Below, one piece after another: positions 46,610 to 55,616 of a stretch of 64,000 nt of DNA. The DNA lies in assembly GCF_021655555.1 (NCBI RefSeq), contig NZ_AP023086.1, positions 3,936,685-4,000,684 of the forward strand, written 5' to 3'. The notes under the pieces are model-generated. The model was not told the DNA's origin. It worked only from the letters and a program-made list of their open reading frames with translations, and did no database searches. The position numbers and the translations under genes were made by a program. Source of the stretch: Marinagarivorans cellulosilyticus. Lineage in GTDB: Bacteria; Pseudomonadota; Gammaproteobacteria; Pseudomonadales; Cellvibrionaceae. The stretch's first letter is position 1, and each line of letters begins with the position of its first letter.

Positions 46610-47422
46610 ATGCCAAGCCAAGACACCCTCTGGCAAACTATATTGTCTGAAACCCGCGACCAAGCCGCTAACGAGCCCGCCCTTGCGAGCTTTTTACATG
46701 CGACCGTACTAAACCATGACACACTCGAAGCCGCTTTGAGTTACCACCTAGCTAACAAACTTGGCAGCTCAGAGATTTCTGACTTACAAGTCAGAGAGAT
46801 TATCGAAAAGGCCTTTAAGAGCGAGCCCAGTATCGGCCAAGCTATAAGAGCAGACTTGCATGCCGTGTTTGATCGCGACTCGGCCTGCGATAGCTACTTA
46901 TACCCGCTGCTTTACTTTAAGGGGTTTCAAGCACTGCAAAGCTACCGTATTGCTCACTGGCTGTGGCGCCAAAACCGAAAATGCCTTGCACTGTTTTTAC
47001 AAAGCCGCATTGCCATTACCTATAGCGTGGATATTCACCCTGCGGCAAAGCTGGGCAAGGGCATAATGCTAGACCATGCAACAGGCATTGTGATCGGTGA
47101 GACAACGGTAGTGGAAGATGACGTCTCCATTATGCAAGAGGTCACTTTGGGCGGAACAGGCAAAGAATGCGGAGACCGGCACCCCAAAGTAAGGCACGGT
47201 GTTTTAATTAGCGCCGGCGCTAAAATACTCGGCAACATAGAGATAGGAGCCAACGCTAAGGTTGGTGCCGGCAGTGTTGTATTAAAAGATGTTGCGCCAC
47301 AAACAACCGTTGCCGGCGTACCAGCAGTTGTAGTCGGTAAAACCGCAAGCGCATCGCCAGCGCTGGATATGAACCACGAAATAAGTTGTGACGCGGAATG
47401 CTTCGGTAAAGCCGATAGCTAA
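46610..47422 (+). CDS. cysE: serine O-acetyltransferase
   Basis: CysE acetylates serine with acetyl-CoA, the first step of cysteine synthesis. The ATG at 46610 gives 270 residues, matching E. coli CysE (273), and has AAGGA eight bases upstream; an ORF start at 46514 adds non-homologous sequence. The helical N-terminal domain (ASFLHATVLNHDTLEAALSY) is followed by left-handed beta-helix hexapeptide repeats with active-site regions DIHPAAKLGKGIMLDHATG and GDRHPKVR. The C-terminal tail that interacts with CysK ends in ADS rather than the usual terminal Ile. The gene is followed 11 bases later by a repeat. Confidence 0.94.
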   Translation: MPSQDTLWQTILSETRDQAANEPALASFLHATVLNHDTLEAALSYHLANKLGSSEISDLQVREIIEKAFKSEPSIGQAIRADLHAVFDRDSACDSYLYPLLYFKGFQALQSYRIAHWLWRQNRKCLALFLQSRIAITYSVDIHPAAKLGKGIMLDHATGIVIGETTVVEDDVSIMQEVTLGGTGKECGDRHPKVRHGVLISAGAKILGNIEIGANAKVGAGSVVLKDVAPQTTVAGVPAVVVGKTASASPALDMNHEISCDAECFGKADS

Positions 47423-47432
47423 ACGCAACGTA

Positions 47433-47693
47433 ACTATTCACGTGGGTCAGGTGGGCGCGAAATAATGGTCACCGCAAAGGCGAATTGATTGTTTTCTGGG
47501 CATTCACGCGTCTGGAACGCTTGCATAGCGACCAAGGATGGCAATGTCATTAACTTAAGGCAAGTTAAGCGGTAGGCGGTGATTTTTCAGGACCCTCACG
47601 CGCCGGGAGCGCGTGCGGAGCGTCCATGGATTGGCTTGAGCGAGTCCAGAAAAATTGTCGGCTGCCGCTAAGTTAATGACATTGCCAAGGATG
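47433..47693 (+). repeat. dispersed palindromic repeat, copy B, carrying a nested element
   Basis: Starts with ACTATTCA 10 bases past the cysE stop. Bases 47445-47540 match copy A (from 38143) closely, in the same orientation, including GGCGAATTGATTGTTTTC and the CTGGAACGCTTGCATAGCG region. Similarity ends at CAAGGATG, where a 145-bp element is inserted (47541-47685). The far right end seen in copy A, with its CTGAATAGT terminus, is absent here, so B is truncated. Confidence 0.7.
47541..47685 (+). mobile_element. nested palindromic MITE-like element C
   Basis: A 145-bp element with perfect 17-bp terminal inverted repeats: GCAATGTCATTAACTTA at the left and its complement at the right (47669-47685). 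An 8-bp direct repeat, CAAGGATG, flanks it (47533-47540 and 47686-47693), a likely target duplication. Inside is ACGCGC-CGGGA-GCGCGT. Its right half (GGCTTGAGCGAGTCCAGAAA) resembles the right half of copy A, so the families may be related. It codes for nothing. Confidence 0.82.
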
Positions 47694-47746
47694 TAGGTTC
47701 CACGCATGGCGTCTCCGTCTAATCCTGTTGTAATTAATATTGCGCC

Positions 47747-48865
47747 TTAGCGCACCATCGCTGCCGACTTAACCTGCGCCCAAACCGACATGCCCACCTT
47801 AAGGCCCAGCTGCTCAACAGAGCGCTTAGTAACGCGGGCCATTAAATAATCACCACCAGACGCCAGCCTTATCAGTGACATAGCTTCATCGTGGTCATCT
47901 ACAATATCAACCACCTGCGTGCTTAGCCTGTTGGCAATGCTAGTATCTTGATGCTCTGCTAATGTCAGGCTCACATCCTTAGCATGAATGCGAATTCGCA
48001 CCGCCTGCGATAATGCCGCACCACTATCACGCAGCCACAAATAGCCACCGCTGTACTGCACACGCATTAAATGCCACTGGGCATCACGTTCAACAACAAT
48101 ACCTTTTAGCACAACCGCCATATCATTATTGAGCCACAAGGCAACATCGACCCGAGAAAAAACATCAGCCACATCACCTTGTGATACAACCTTCCCCTGC
48201 TCCATTAACACAACCTGATCCGCCAATCGCGCCACCTCTTCCAGAGAGTGAGTGACATAAATAATCGGAACGTTAAAAGCCGCCCTTAAGTGCTCAAGGT
48301 AAGGCAGTATTTCTTGTTTGCGCGCGCTATCTAAGGACGCAAGCGGCTCGTCCATCAACAATAATCGAGGCTGAGCCAATAATGCGCGCGCTATAGCAAC
48401 GCGCTGGCGCTCGCCCCCCGAAAGCTCATGCGGATAACGCGCAAGCAGCGGCGAAAGTGCCATCACATCTACCACTTGCTGGTAATTAACTGCGTGCGTT
48501 TTGCCGGCTGCACGTTTTATCGCATATTGCAGGTTGGCCTGCGCAGTTAGGTGAGCGAATAAACTCGCCTCTTGAAATACAAAACCTATTGCACGTCGAT
48601 GAACTGGCATACTAGTCGTATTACTTTGCCAACTCTCACCATTAACAGTGCATTCGCCCTGCGAAACAGCTTCTAGCCCCGCTATGCAACGCAGCAAGGT
48701 TGTCTTACCCGAGCCAGATGGGCCAAATATTGCGGTTACTCCTGCACTGGGCAACGTAATATCAACATCCAAACAAAACGGCACGCTAGCATGCGCTTGC
48801 CGAGGACAATGTTTAAAGCGTGCATGAATCGAAGATTGCGGCAAAAAAGACAAACTAAAAACCAC
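47747..48865 (-). CDS. modC: molybdate ABC transporter ATPase
   Basis: A 372-residue ATPase. Walker A GPSGSGKTTLL is near residue 46, the signature LSGGERQRVAIARAL and Walker B LLLMDEPLASLD follow. The C-terminal part (about 300-370) is a TOBE/Mop-type oxyanion-binding domain (SIANRLSTQVVDIVDD, LIRLASGGDYLMARVT), expected in ModC. It drives molybdate import through ModB. It overlaps modB by 11 bases. The imported Mo supports the Moco pathway represented by moaA at 23 kb. Confidence 0.94.
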   Translation of the reverse strand: MVFSLSFLPQSSIHARFKHCPRQAHASVPFCLDVDITLPSAGVTAIFGPSGSGKTTLLRCIAGLEAVSQGECTVNGESWQSNTTSMPVHRRAIGFVFQEASLFAHLTAQANLQYAIKRAAGKTHAVNYQQVVDVMALSPLLARYPHELSGGERQRVAIARALLAQPRLLLMDEPLASLDSARKQEILPYLEHLRAAFNVPIIYVTHSLEEVARLADQVVLMEQGKVVSQGDVADVFSRVDVALWLNNDMAVVLKGIVVERDAQWHLMRVQYSGGYLWLRDSGAALSQAVRIRIHAKDVSLTLAEHQDTSIANRLSTQVVDIVDDHDEAMSLIRLASGGDYLMARVTKRSVEQLGLKVGMSVWAQVKSAAMVR

Positions 48866-49556
48866 CTGCGTTGCTGCTTAGTAATTGGCGCTGTCGTCGC
48901 TGGTAACCGTACAAGGCCAACAATGCGATAAACGAAAATACCACTAGGCTCAGCGCTAGCGCATGCGCCTGACCATATTGCAGCGCTTCAACATGATCAT
49001 ACATTTGCACTGATACCACACGGGTCTCATCTGGAATGTTACCGCCAATCATCAAAACCACGCCAAACTCACCCACCGTATGCGTAAACCCCAAAACCGC
49101 CGCAGTAATAAAACCGGGCTTGGCCAGCGGCAATACAACAGAAAAGAACCGGTCCCACGGACCAGCACCCAACGTTGCTGCGACTTCTAACGGGCGAACA
49201 CCTACTGCTTCTATAGCGTTGTGAATGGGCTGCACCACAAACGGCAGCGAATAAAATACCGATGCAACGACTAACCCCCAAAACGTAAAAGGCAATATCC
49301 CTAGGCCGGCCGCTTGCGTAAGCTCGCCCACAAAACCGTTGGGGCCCATAACCAAAAGCAAGTAAAAACCCAAAACCGTAGGAGGCAAAATTAATGGCAG
49401 CGCAACTAAGGCCGCCACAGGCCCTTTCCACCAAGAGGTTGTTCTGGCCAACCACCAAGCTAATGGCGTTGCGACCACCAACAGTATTACCGTAACCGTA
49501 CAAGCCAGCCGCAAGGTCAGCCCAATCGCGGCCATATCCGATGGAGAGAAAAACAT
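48855..49556 (-). CDS. modB: molybdate ABC transporter permease
   Basis: A 233-residue inner-membrane permease with about five helices. Family hallmarks are PLAWWLARTTSWWKG, ALPLILPPTVLGFYLL and the ATPase-contact EAA loop VAATLGAGPWDRFFSVVLPLAKPG, followed by TVGEFGVVLMIGGNIP. This is the usual length for ModB. It is the second gene of modABC, 23 bases after modA. Confidence 0.95.
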   Translation of the reverse strand: MFFSPSDMAAIGLTLRLACTVTVILLVVATPLAWWLARTTSWWKGPVAALVALPLILPPTVLGFYLLLVMGPNGFVGELTQAAGLGILPFTFWGLVVASVFYSLPFVVQPIHNAIEAVGVRPLEVAATLGAGPWDRFFSVVLPLAKPGFITAAVLGFTHTVGEFGVVLMIGGNIPDETRVVSVQMYDHVEALQYGQAHALALSLVVFSFIALLALYGYQRRQRQLLSSNAGGF

Positions 49557-49579
49557 AAACAGATAAACTCGATAAGAAA

Positions 49580-50422
49580 TTAGGGCACGCTGTAACCGTA
49601 AGATTCAATAATGGCCTGCGCCTTAGGGCTTTGCATAAACACCAGCAAAGCTATTGCCGCCGGGTTTTTCGCGCCACGAACTAACAATACCGCATCTTGC
49701 CGAACCGGCGAATACATTGCTTGCGGTACTTGCCACACTGCAGCTGTATTCAGCTGGCCTGCGCGCTGAAGCTGAGCGAGCTGCGAACCGGCCACAAAAC
49801 CCAAGTCGGCATTACCCGTACTTACAAACTGAAAAGCTTGTGTAATGTTTTCTCCCAAAACCCACTTGGGCTGCGTTTCCGCCTTTAGCCCTAAGCTTTG
49901 CAATACCTCAACAGCTGCAGCGCCATAAGGCGCGAGCGTGGGATTGGCTAAAGCAAGCTTATTGAATTCGCCGCCCGCAAGCACTTGGGCACCACCGGTT
50001 ATATCCCGAAAATTAGCAGACCATAAAACTAAGCGGCCTACAGCATAGGTAAATTGCGTATTCGATAGCGCCAAGTTAGCGTCCGATAGCGCTGCAGGTT
50101 TAGCCTGATCGGCCGAGAAAAAAACGTCAAAGGGCGCTCCGTGGGTAATTTGCGCATAAAACTTGCCGGACGAGCCATAAGCGATTTTAACTGAATGCTG
50201 CGAGCGACCTTCGAACTCAGCCGCAAGCGCCCGCATTGGCGCAGCAAAATTTGAGGCGACTGCCACGCGCACCTCTGAAGCTTCAACGCGCAACATTACT
50301 GCAAAACTAACAAGCAGCCCTAAAACACACTTACCGCACGGTATAACCCTACTAAATATACAAATAGTCAACAAACCCCGAACCACACTGGATGTTTTTA
50401 CAGCGGCCAATAATACAGACAT
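49580..50422 (-). CDS. modA: molybdate ABC transporter periplasmic binding protein
   Basis: A 280-residue substrate-binding protein. The long N-terminal signal region ends near LRVEA, with the mature start SEVRVAVASNFAAPM. Oxyanion-binding elements YGSSGKFYAQI and GAPFDVFFSAD are visible, as in ModA. The start at 50422 has AAGGG six bases upstream; the signal is longer than normal, so a downstream start is possible. No clear ModE operator was seen in the 229-bp region to the divergent DUF1592 gene. Confidence 0.93.
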   Translation of the reverse strand: MSVLLAAVKTSSVVRGLLTICIFSRVIPCGKCVLGLLVSFAVMLRVEASEVRVAVASNFAAPMRALAAEFEGRSQHSVKIAYGSSGKFYAQITHGAPFDVFFSADQAKPAALSDANLALSNTQFTYAVGRLVLWSANFRDITGGAQVLAGGEFNKLALANPTLAPYGAAAVEVLQSLGLKAETQPKWVLGENITQAFQFVSTGNADLGFVAGSQLAQLQRAGQLNTAAVWQVPQAMYSPVRQDAVLLVRGAKNPAAIALLVFMQSPKAQAIIESYGYSVP

Positions 50423-50589
50423 CTACGCCCTTGGTGGTATCACTCGACAGCAAGCTTATGAATTGAAAAGTCGAAAGCAGGCGCTTCAAACAACCCACGA
50501 GCCAAAATATGCAAAGCACCAAAGTGCGCTATGAGTCTCAAAACCCTCACCTAAGACACGAGAATAACAGCAGTTTTTACGCCTTAATA

Positions 50590-50610
50590 TAGAAAACACC
50601 GCGTTTTCTA
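50590..50610. promoter_or_regulatory. palindrome upstream of the DUF1592/DUF1552 genes
   Basis: TAGAAAAC-ACCGC-GTTTTCTA, perfect 8-bp arms with a 5-base centre, 41 bases before the DUF1592 start and about 170 bases from modA. Position and symmetry fit an operator for the DUF1592/DUF1552 pair. No known consensus (including ModE) fits. Confidence 0.35.
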
Positions 50611-50651
50611 CGATTTGAAATCACGGCTCGGCTATATTTGGGGGATTACAT

Positions 50652-52313
50652 ATGGGTTCGCATATTTTTCGCACACGGCTACACGCTAGGTGCTGCAGCG
50701 CTGTCACACTTTCACTACTGCTCCTCGGCGGGTGCACTGGTAATTCAGAGGAAGGCGCGAGCCACTCCAGCCAACCGGAAGTCACACTGAAAACTTCTGC
50801 CGGCCCAATGCCTCTGCGCCGGCTTAACTCCTTTGAATACGACAACACCGTGCAAGATTTGCTTTATGTCAGTATGCAACCATCAACACAATTTCAGTTT
50901 GCCTCTGATTTGCGAGATGACTTTTCTTACCCGCTCGCCTCCGGCGGCGTTTCCACACTTGAAGTTCGAAAATACCAAAACGCTGCACAAGCACTTGCAG
51001 AAGCTGCTGATTTAAGTCGCTTAAAGCCATGCTCAAACGCCACACAAGAATGTGCCTCCGAGTTCATCAACGCATTCGGAGAAAGGGCTTTCAGGCGTCC
51101 TCTTACAACCCAAGAGTCGGCCCATTTACTCGATTTTTACCGCCAAATCAGCGAGGATACTGGCGATTTCGATACAAGCTTACGCTTGATGATTGAAGTG
51201 GTATTACAATCGCCTGCCTTTTTGTATCGCTGGGAATTGGGGCCAAGCTCAGTGCAATCAATTGATGGGCTCGTCCCGCTCAACAATTACGAAATAGCCT
51301 CTCGGTTATCTTATTTCATCTGGCGCTCTATGCCTGATCAAATATTATTAACAGCCGCCAAAGAGGGAAAGCTCAACTCTAAAGCACAAATAGAAGCGCA
51401 GGCTCGCCGCCTGTTAAGTCATGAAAAAGCAAAAGCCTCTGTATCACGATTTTTCGAGTATTGGCTCACCTACAACGACTTAAGTACCATCGAAAAAGAC
51501 GTAACCACCTACCCCAACTTCGATGGGCAACTGAAAGCCGCGATGCTTGAAGAATCCCGTGCATTTGTTGAAAGCATTATCTTTGACGGCGACAAGCAAT
51601 TTCAGTCGCTGCTTAGCAGCACAAGCTCTTTTGTTAATAGCGACCTCAGTGACATTTACAATATTGGGGCCATTTTTAGCGAGCAATTACAACCGGTAAG
51701 CCTAAGCAACAATGAGCGAGGGGGGCTGCTTACTCTTTCCGCCTTTCTTGCAGACAAAGGCGCGGCCGATGGCTCGAACCCTGCGTTAAGGGGTGCAGTA
51801 ATACTTGAACAAGTACTTTGTAAACACATGCCACCGCCACCCAATGTTATCCCTGCCATAGCGCCACCTTCCGCTGGTGGCTCGACACGTGAGCGCTTTG
51901 AAGAACACACGGGCAACCCTTGCGCCTCGGCCTGCCACGCACTATTTGACCCACTAGGGTTCGCATTTGAAAGCTATGATGGCATTGGGCAGTTCCGTGA
52001 ATTTGATAACGGCTCAATCGTTGATGCTTCCAGCCATTATGAGATTGACGGCATCAATCACAGCTTTGATGGCGCTGTAGAACTTTCGGCTATTTTGGCG
52101 CAAAGCCCGCAAGCACAATCGTGCTTTGCCCGCCAGTGGATGCGCTACGGCCTAGACCGCAACGAGCATCTCGATTCAGATGAACCGTCTATTCAACAAG
52201 TCACAGCTGCGTTTATAGCATCGGGCGACATACAAGAGCTCATTATTGCAATAGCAACATCCCAATCCTTTATGTATCGCGAGCCATCAACGGGTGAGGA
52301 ACTACAACCATGA
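50652..52313 (+). CDS. DUF1592 domain lipoprotein
   Basis: A 553-residue predicted lipoprotein (lipobox LLGGC, Cys 28). The domain order is that of the DUF1587/DUF1592/DUF1588/DUF1585 proteins: RLNSFEYDNTVQDLL near residue 57, FGERAFRRPLTTQE near residue 140, the DUF1592 core SRLSYFIWRSMPD, and the DUF1588 region with MPPPPNVIP and a HTGNPCASACHALFDPLGFAFE segment carrying two Cys. No haem-binding CXXCH is present in this copy. Function is unknown. The next gene overlaps by 4 bases and encodes the usual DUF1552 partner. Confidence 0.87.
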   Translation: MGSHIFRTRLHARCCSAVTLSLLLLGGCTGNSEEGASHSSQPEVTLKTSAGPMPLRRLNSFEYDNTVQDLLYVSMQPSTQFQFASDLRDDFSYPLASGGVSTLEVRKYQNAAQALAEAADLSRLKPCSNATQECASEFINAFGERAFRRPLTTQESAHLLDFYRQISEDTGDFDTSLRLMIEVVLQSPAFLYRWELGPSSVQSIDGLVPLNNYEIASRLSYFIWRSMPDQILLTAAKEGKLNSKAQIEAQARRLLSHEKAKASVSRFFEYWLTYNDLSTIEKDVTTYPNFDGQLKAAMLEESRAFVESIIFDGDKQFQSLLSSTSSFVNSDLSDIYNIGAIFSEQLQPVSLSNNERGGLLTLSAFLADKGAADGSNPALRGAVILEQVLCKHMPPPPNVIPAIAPPSAGGSTRERFEEHTGNPCASACHALFDPLGFAFESYDGIGQFREFDNGSIVDASSHYEIDGINHSFDGAVELSAILAQSPQAQSCFARQWMRYGLDRNEHLDSDEPSIQQVTAAFIASGDIQELIIAIATSQSFMYREPSTGEELQP

Positions 52314-53602
52314 TTATTACCGGCAAGAACCTCAAAAAAGATGCACGTTTCTCCCGTCGCGACATTCTCCGGCGTTTAGGCATGAGCGCCGCTTGCATCC
52401 CCCTATTACACAGCGATGAACTGTTTGCCCAAGGCAATAGCGGTTTTCCGAAACGCATGGTGTGCATCACCATGAATAATGGCAATAACCCTAACGACTT
52501 TCACAGTTTTCACAGCACCGGCAGCGTCGCATTAGAGCCTTTAGAGCCTTGGAAAGATAAAGTCACAACCATTCGAGGGCTGGGCTTAAAAGTGATGGTA
52601 GACAAAGGGCAGCGCTGGGACGGCCATTATTCACACCCCTGTGCACTCAGCGGCAGTCATTCTGGAGGGCAATTCGGTTCAGCACAAAATGCCTCTGTCG
52701 ACCAAATGGTTTCAGACCATATCGCCAAAACGGTGAACCTAACACGACCGTTATTAAACTTAGGAGTGCGTTCAGAGCGCGATGGCAGAGACACCAGTTG
52801 GAGAGCCTCTGGGCAACCCAATCGTAACGAGGTGAGTTCTGCCAGCTTATATACCGACTTATTTAGCAGCGCAGCGGTGCCAACAAACGTTTTAGATGCA
52901 GCCATGATTCGCAATGCAAGCGTACTCGATTACTTAGGAAAAGACTTAGAGCGCTTTGCCGCTCGCCTAGGCACCGAAGACAAAATCAAAATTGCTGCGC
53001 ACCTTAACTCCATTCGAGAACTCGAAACCCAATTACAAGCAGAGTCAGCCGCAACATCAGGCCCAAGCTGCCAGGCACCCGATGTAGATACATCAACACA
53101 AGTCCCCGCTAGAATGGATGCCATGTTTAAAATGCTGGCTGTCGCATTGAAATGCGATTACACCCGCGTAGCCACCATGGAGCTATACGATAACGGCGGC
53201 GGTAACGGTAATACCTTCCCCTGGATTGGCGTTAACCGCGATTACCATATGCTGGCACATGCCGGCCAAAGCGCCGACAAAGCCAAAGTGGACCAATGGC
53301 TATTTCAACAAGTCGCGATTTTAGCCGCCGAATTAGACGCCACCGACGAAGGCGGCTTAAGCGCTTTAGATAACAGCGTGATATCTATTGGCAACGATAT
53401 GAATACCGGCGACTCACACGATGTAAGCCTTATTAACTACGCATTAATTGGCAGTGCAGGTGGCGCACTTCGAACCGGTATGGCACTTAATTTAAACGGT
53501 GCCCACAACACGCTACTAACCTCCTTGGCCAACGCAATGGGGCTTGAAATAGACAGGGTCGGCACGCGCTATTCCGGCAATATTGCGCAACTTATGGCTT
53601 AA
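52310..53602 (+). CDS. DUF1552 domain secreted protein
   Basis: A 430-residue protein with a Tat-type leader: SRRDILRRLG followed by a hydrophobic stretch and a probable cut after ELFAQG. The body matches DUF1552: MVCITMNNGNNPND, HSHPCALSGSH-like HYSHPCALSG, and the C-terminal NSVISIGNDMNTGDSHDVSL. It resembles sulfatase/alkaline phosphatase-like families distantly and substrate is unknown. It overlaps the DUF1592 gene (ATGA). Pairing of the two is frequent in myxobacteria, planctomycetes and some marine gammaproteobacteria. Tat export implies cofactor loading or folding before export. Confidence 0.87.
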   Translation: MIITGKNLKKDARFSRRDILRRLGMSAACIPLLHSDELFAQGNSGFPKRMVCITMNNGNNPNDFHSFHSTGSVALEPLEPWKDKVTTIRGLGLKVMVDKGQRWDGHYSHPCALSGSHSGGQFGSAQNASVDQMVSDHIAKTVNLTRPLLNLGVRSERDGRDTSWRASGQPNRNEVSSASLYTDLFSSAAVPTNVLDAAMIRNASVLDYLGKDLERFAARLGTEDKIKIAAHLNSIRELETQLQAESAATSGPSCQAPDVDTSTQVPARMDAMFKMLAVALKCDYTRVATMELYDNGGGNGNTFPWIGVNRDYHMLAHAGQSADKAKVDQWLFQQVAILAAELDATDEGGLSALDNSVISIGNDMNTGDSHDVSLINYALIGSAGGALRTGMALNLNGAHNTLLTSLANAMGLEIDRVGTRYSGNIAQLMA

Positions 53603-53610
53603 CACCCCTA

Positions 53611-53656
53611 AAATAAAAAAACCGCCCTGCAACTTACGTTGGGGCGGTTTTTATTT
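53611..53656. terminator. bidirectional terminator between DUF1552 gene and parE
   Basis: ACCGCCC and GGGCGGT form the stem with a 14-base loop, flanked by A7 on the left and T5 on the right. It serves the converging DUF1552 gene and parE. Confidence 0.88.
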
Positions 53657-53679
53657 CAGATGTTATTTGTACACCAAGT

Positions 53680-55569
53680 TTAAAGCGCCACACCGGCTAA
53701 ATCGCCTTTGTCTTCAAGCCACGATTTACGGTCGCCAGCACGCTTTTTCGCTAGCAACATATCCATCATTTGGCGCACTTCTTCTTCGTTATCAATGCTT
53801 AATTGCACCAAACGTCGGGTATCAGCGCTCATGGTTGTTTCACGCAATTGCAGTGGATTCATTTCACCCAGCCCTTTAAAGCGCTGAACATTCACTTTGC
53901 CTTTTTTCTTCTCGGCAATAATGCGGTCAAGAATGCCTTCTTTTTCACTTTCATCGAGTGCGTAGTACACATCTTGCCCAATATCAATACGGTATAAAGG
54001 CGGCATAGCCACATAAACGTGGCCCGCGCGAACCAAAGCGGGAAAGTGCTGAAAAAACAACGCACAAAGCAAAGTTGCAATGTGCAACCCATCAGAATCA
54101 GCATCGGCCAAAATACAGATTTTATGGTAGCGAAGCGCCTCTATATTGGGGCTGCCAGGGTCAATCCCCAAAGCAACAGAAATATCGTGCACCTCTTGCG
54201 AGGCAAGCACCTCTTGGCTATCGACCTCCCATGTATTTAGGATTTTACCGCGCAAAGGCATAATGGCTTGGTTTTCACGGTCGCGCGCTTGCTTGGCACT
54301 GCCGCCAGCCGAGTCCCCTTCCACAAGAAATAGCTCACCGCGGGTTGGGTCATCACTGGAACAATCGGCGAGCTTACCCGGCAACGCAGGGCCTTGAGTA
54401 ATTTTTTTACGGGCGACCTTTTTGGCCGAACGCACACGCTTTTGCGCATTATTAATACAGAATTCAGCAAGTTGGTCTGCCTCTGCCGTATGCTCGTTTA
54501 ACCACAGACTAAAGGCATCTTTAGAGACCCCCGACACAAACGCTGCCGCCTCACGAGAAGACAAGCGCTCTTTTGTTTGCCCAGAAAACTGCGGATCAGC
54601 CAGCTTTGAAGACAGTACATAAGCACAGCCAGCCCAAATATCATCAGGGGCCAATTTAACGCCGCGCGGCAACAAATTACGGATTTCACAAAATTCACGC
54701 ATGGCATCTAGTAAGCCCGTACGCAAACCATTGACATGCGTGCCGCCCTGCGCCGTAGGGATCAAGTTCACGTAACTTTCTTGAACGCACTCACCGCCTT
54801 CTAACAGCCACTGGACCGCCCAATCAACCCCCTCGGTTTTACCGGCGAATTGGCCCACAAACGGTATCGCTGGCGCGCACTCATAACCTTGCGTAGTTGC
54901 GGCTAAGTAATCTTTTAGACCATCTTCGTAGTACCACTCGTCTTTATCGCCGCTGGTTTCGTCAATAAAGATAACCGTCAGGCCTGGGCATAACACGGCT
55001 TTAGCGCGCAGAATATGGCGCATTCGCGAAACAGAAAACTTAGCCGAGTCAAAATAACTGGGGTTTGGCAGGAAGGTTACCTTGGTACCAGTATTGCGTT
55101 TACCGCAAGTATCAATCACCTGTAGATCAGATGTTTTAGCACCGTTGCTAAAGGCAATTTGATGGACTTTGCCGTCGCGCTTAATCTCAACGACCAGCTC
55201 GTCGGTCAAGGCATTAACAACCGAAATCCCCACCCCGTGCAAGCCGCCGGAGAATTGGTAATTCTTATTTGAAAACTTACCACCAGCATGCAGCGTAGAC
55301 AAAATAACCTCGACGCCAGGCAGCCCTTGCTCTGGGTGGATATCTACCGGCATACCGCGCCCATCATCCGAGACTGTTAGCGAGTGATTTTTGTGCAGCC
55401 GCACTTCAATGCGCGAAGCATGGCCTGCGAGGGCCTCATCCACACTGTTATCAATAACCTCTTGCGCCAAGTGGTTGGGGCGCGTGGTATCGGTATACAT
55501 ACCTGGGCGTTTTTTGACAGGGTCTAGGCCGGTAAGGACCTCAATATCTTCAGCGTTGTAGTTAGACAT
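53680..55569 (-). CDS. parE: DNA topoisomerase IV subunit B
   Basis: ParE is the ATPase half of topoisomerase IV, which decatenates daughter chromosomes. The 629-residue protein has the GHKL ATPase motifs (VIDNSVDEALAG; SDDGRGMPVD; GGLHGVGISVVNAL), the transducer domain, and the TOPRIM domain (LFLVEGDSAGGSAKQ; ILADADSDGLHI). The C-terminal MNPLQLRETTM region is intact. The partner parC is about 7.4 kb away at the right edge, on the same strand, rather than adjacent. Confidence 0.97.
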   Translation of the reverse strand: MSNYNAEDIEVLTGLDPVKKRPGMYTDTTRPNHLAQEVIDNSVDEALAGHASRIEVRLHKNHSLTVSDDGRGMPVDIHPEQGLPGVEVILSTLHAGGKFSNKNYQFSGGLHGVGISVVNALTDELVVEIKRDGKVHQIAFSNGAKTSDLQVIDTCGKRNTGTKVTFLPNPSYFDSAKFSVSRMRHILRAKAVLCPGLTVIFIDETSGDKDEWYYEDGLKDYLAATTQGYECAPAIPFVGQFAGKTEGVDWAVQWLLEGGECVQESYVNLIPTAQGGTHVNGLRTGLLDAMREFCEIRNLLPRGVKLAPDDIWAGCAYVLSSKLADPQFSGQTKERLSSREAAAFVSGVSKDAFSLWLNEHTAEADQLAEFCINNAQKRVRSAKKVARKKITQGPALPGKLADCSSDDPTRGELFLVEGDSAGGSAKQARDRENQAIMPLRGKILNTWEVDSQEVLASQEVHDISVALGIDPGSPNIEALRYHKICILADADSDGLHIATLLCALFFQHFPALVRAGHVYVAMPPLYRIDIGQDVYYALDESEKEGILDRIIAEKKKGKVNVQRFKGLGEMNPLQLRETTMSADTRRLVQLSIDNEEEVRQMMDMLLAKKRAGDRKSWLEDKGDLAGVAL

Positions 55570-55616
55570 AAATTATAAAAAAGCCAACTTTATGATTATG
55601 GTTAGTCGTATAAAAG

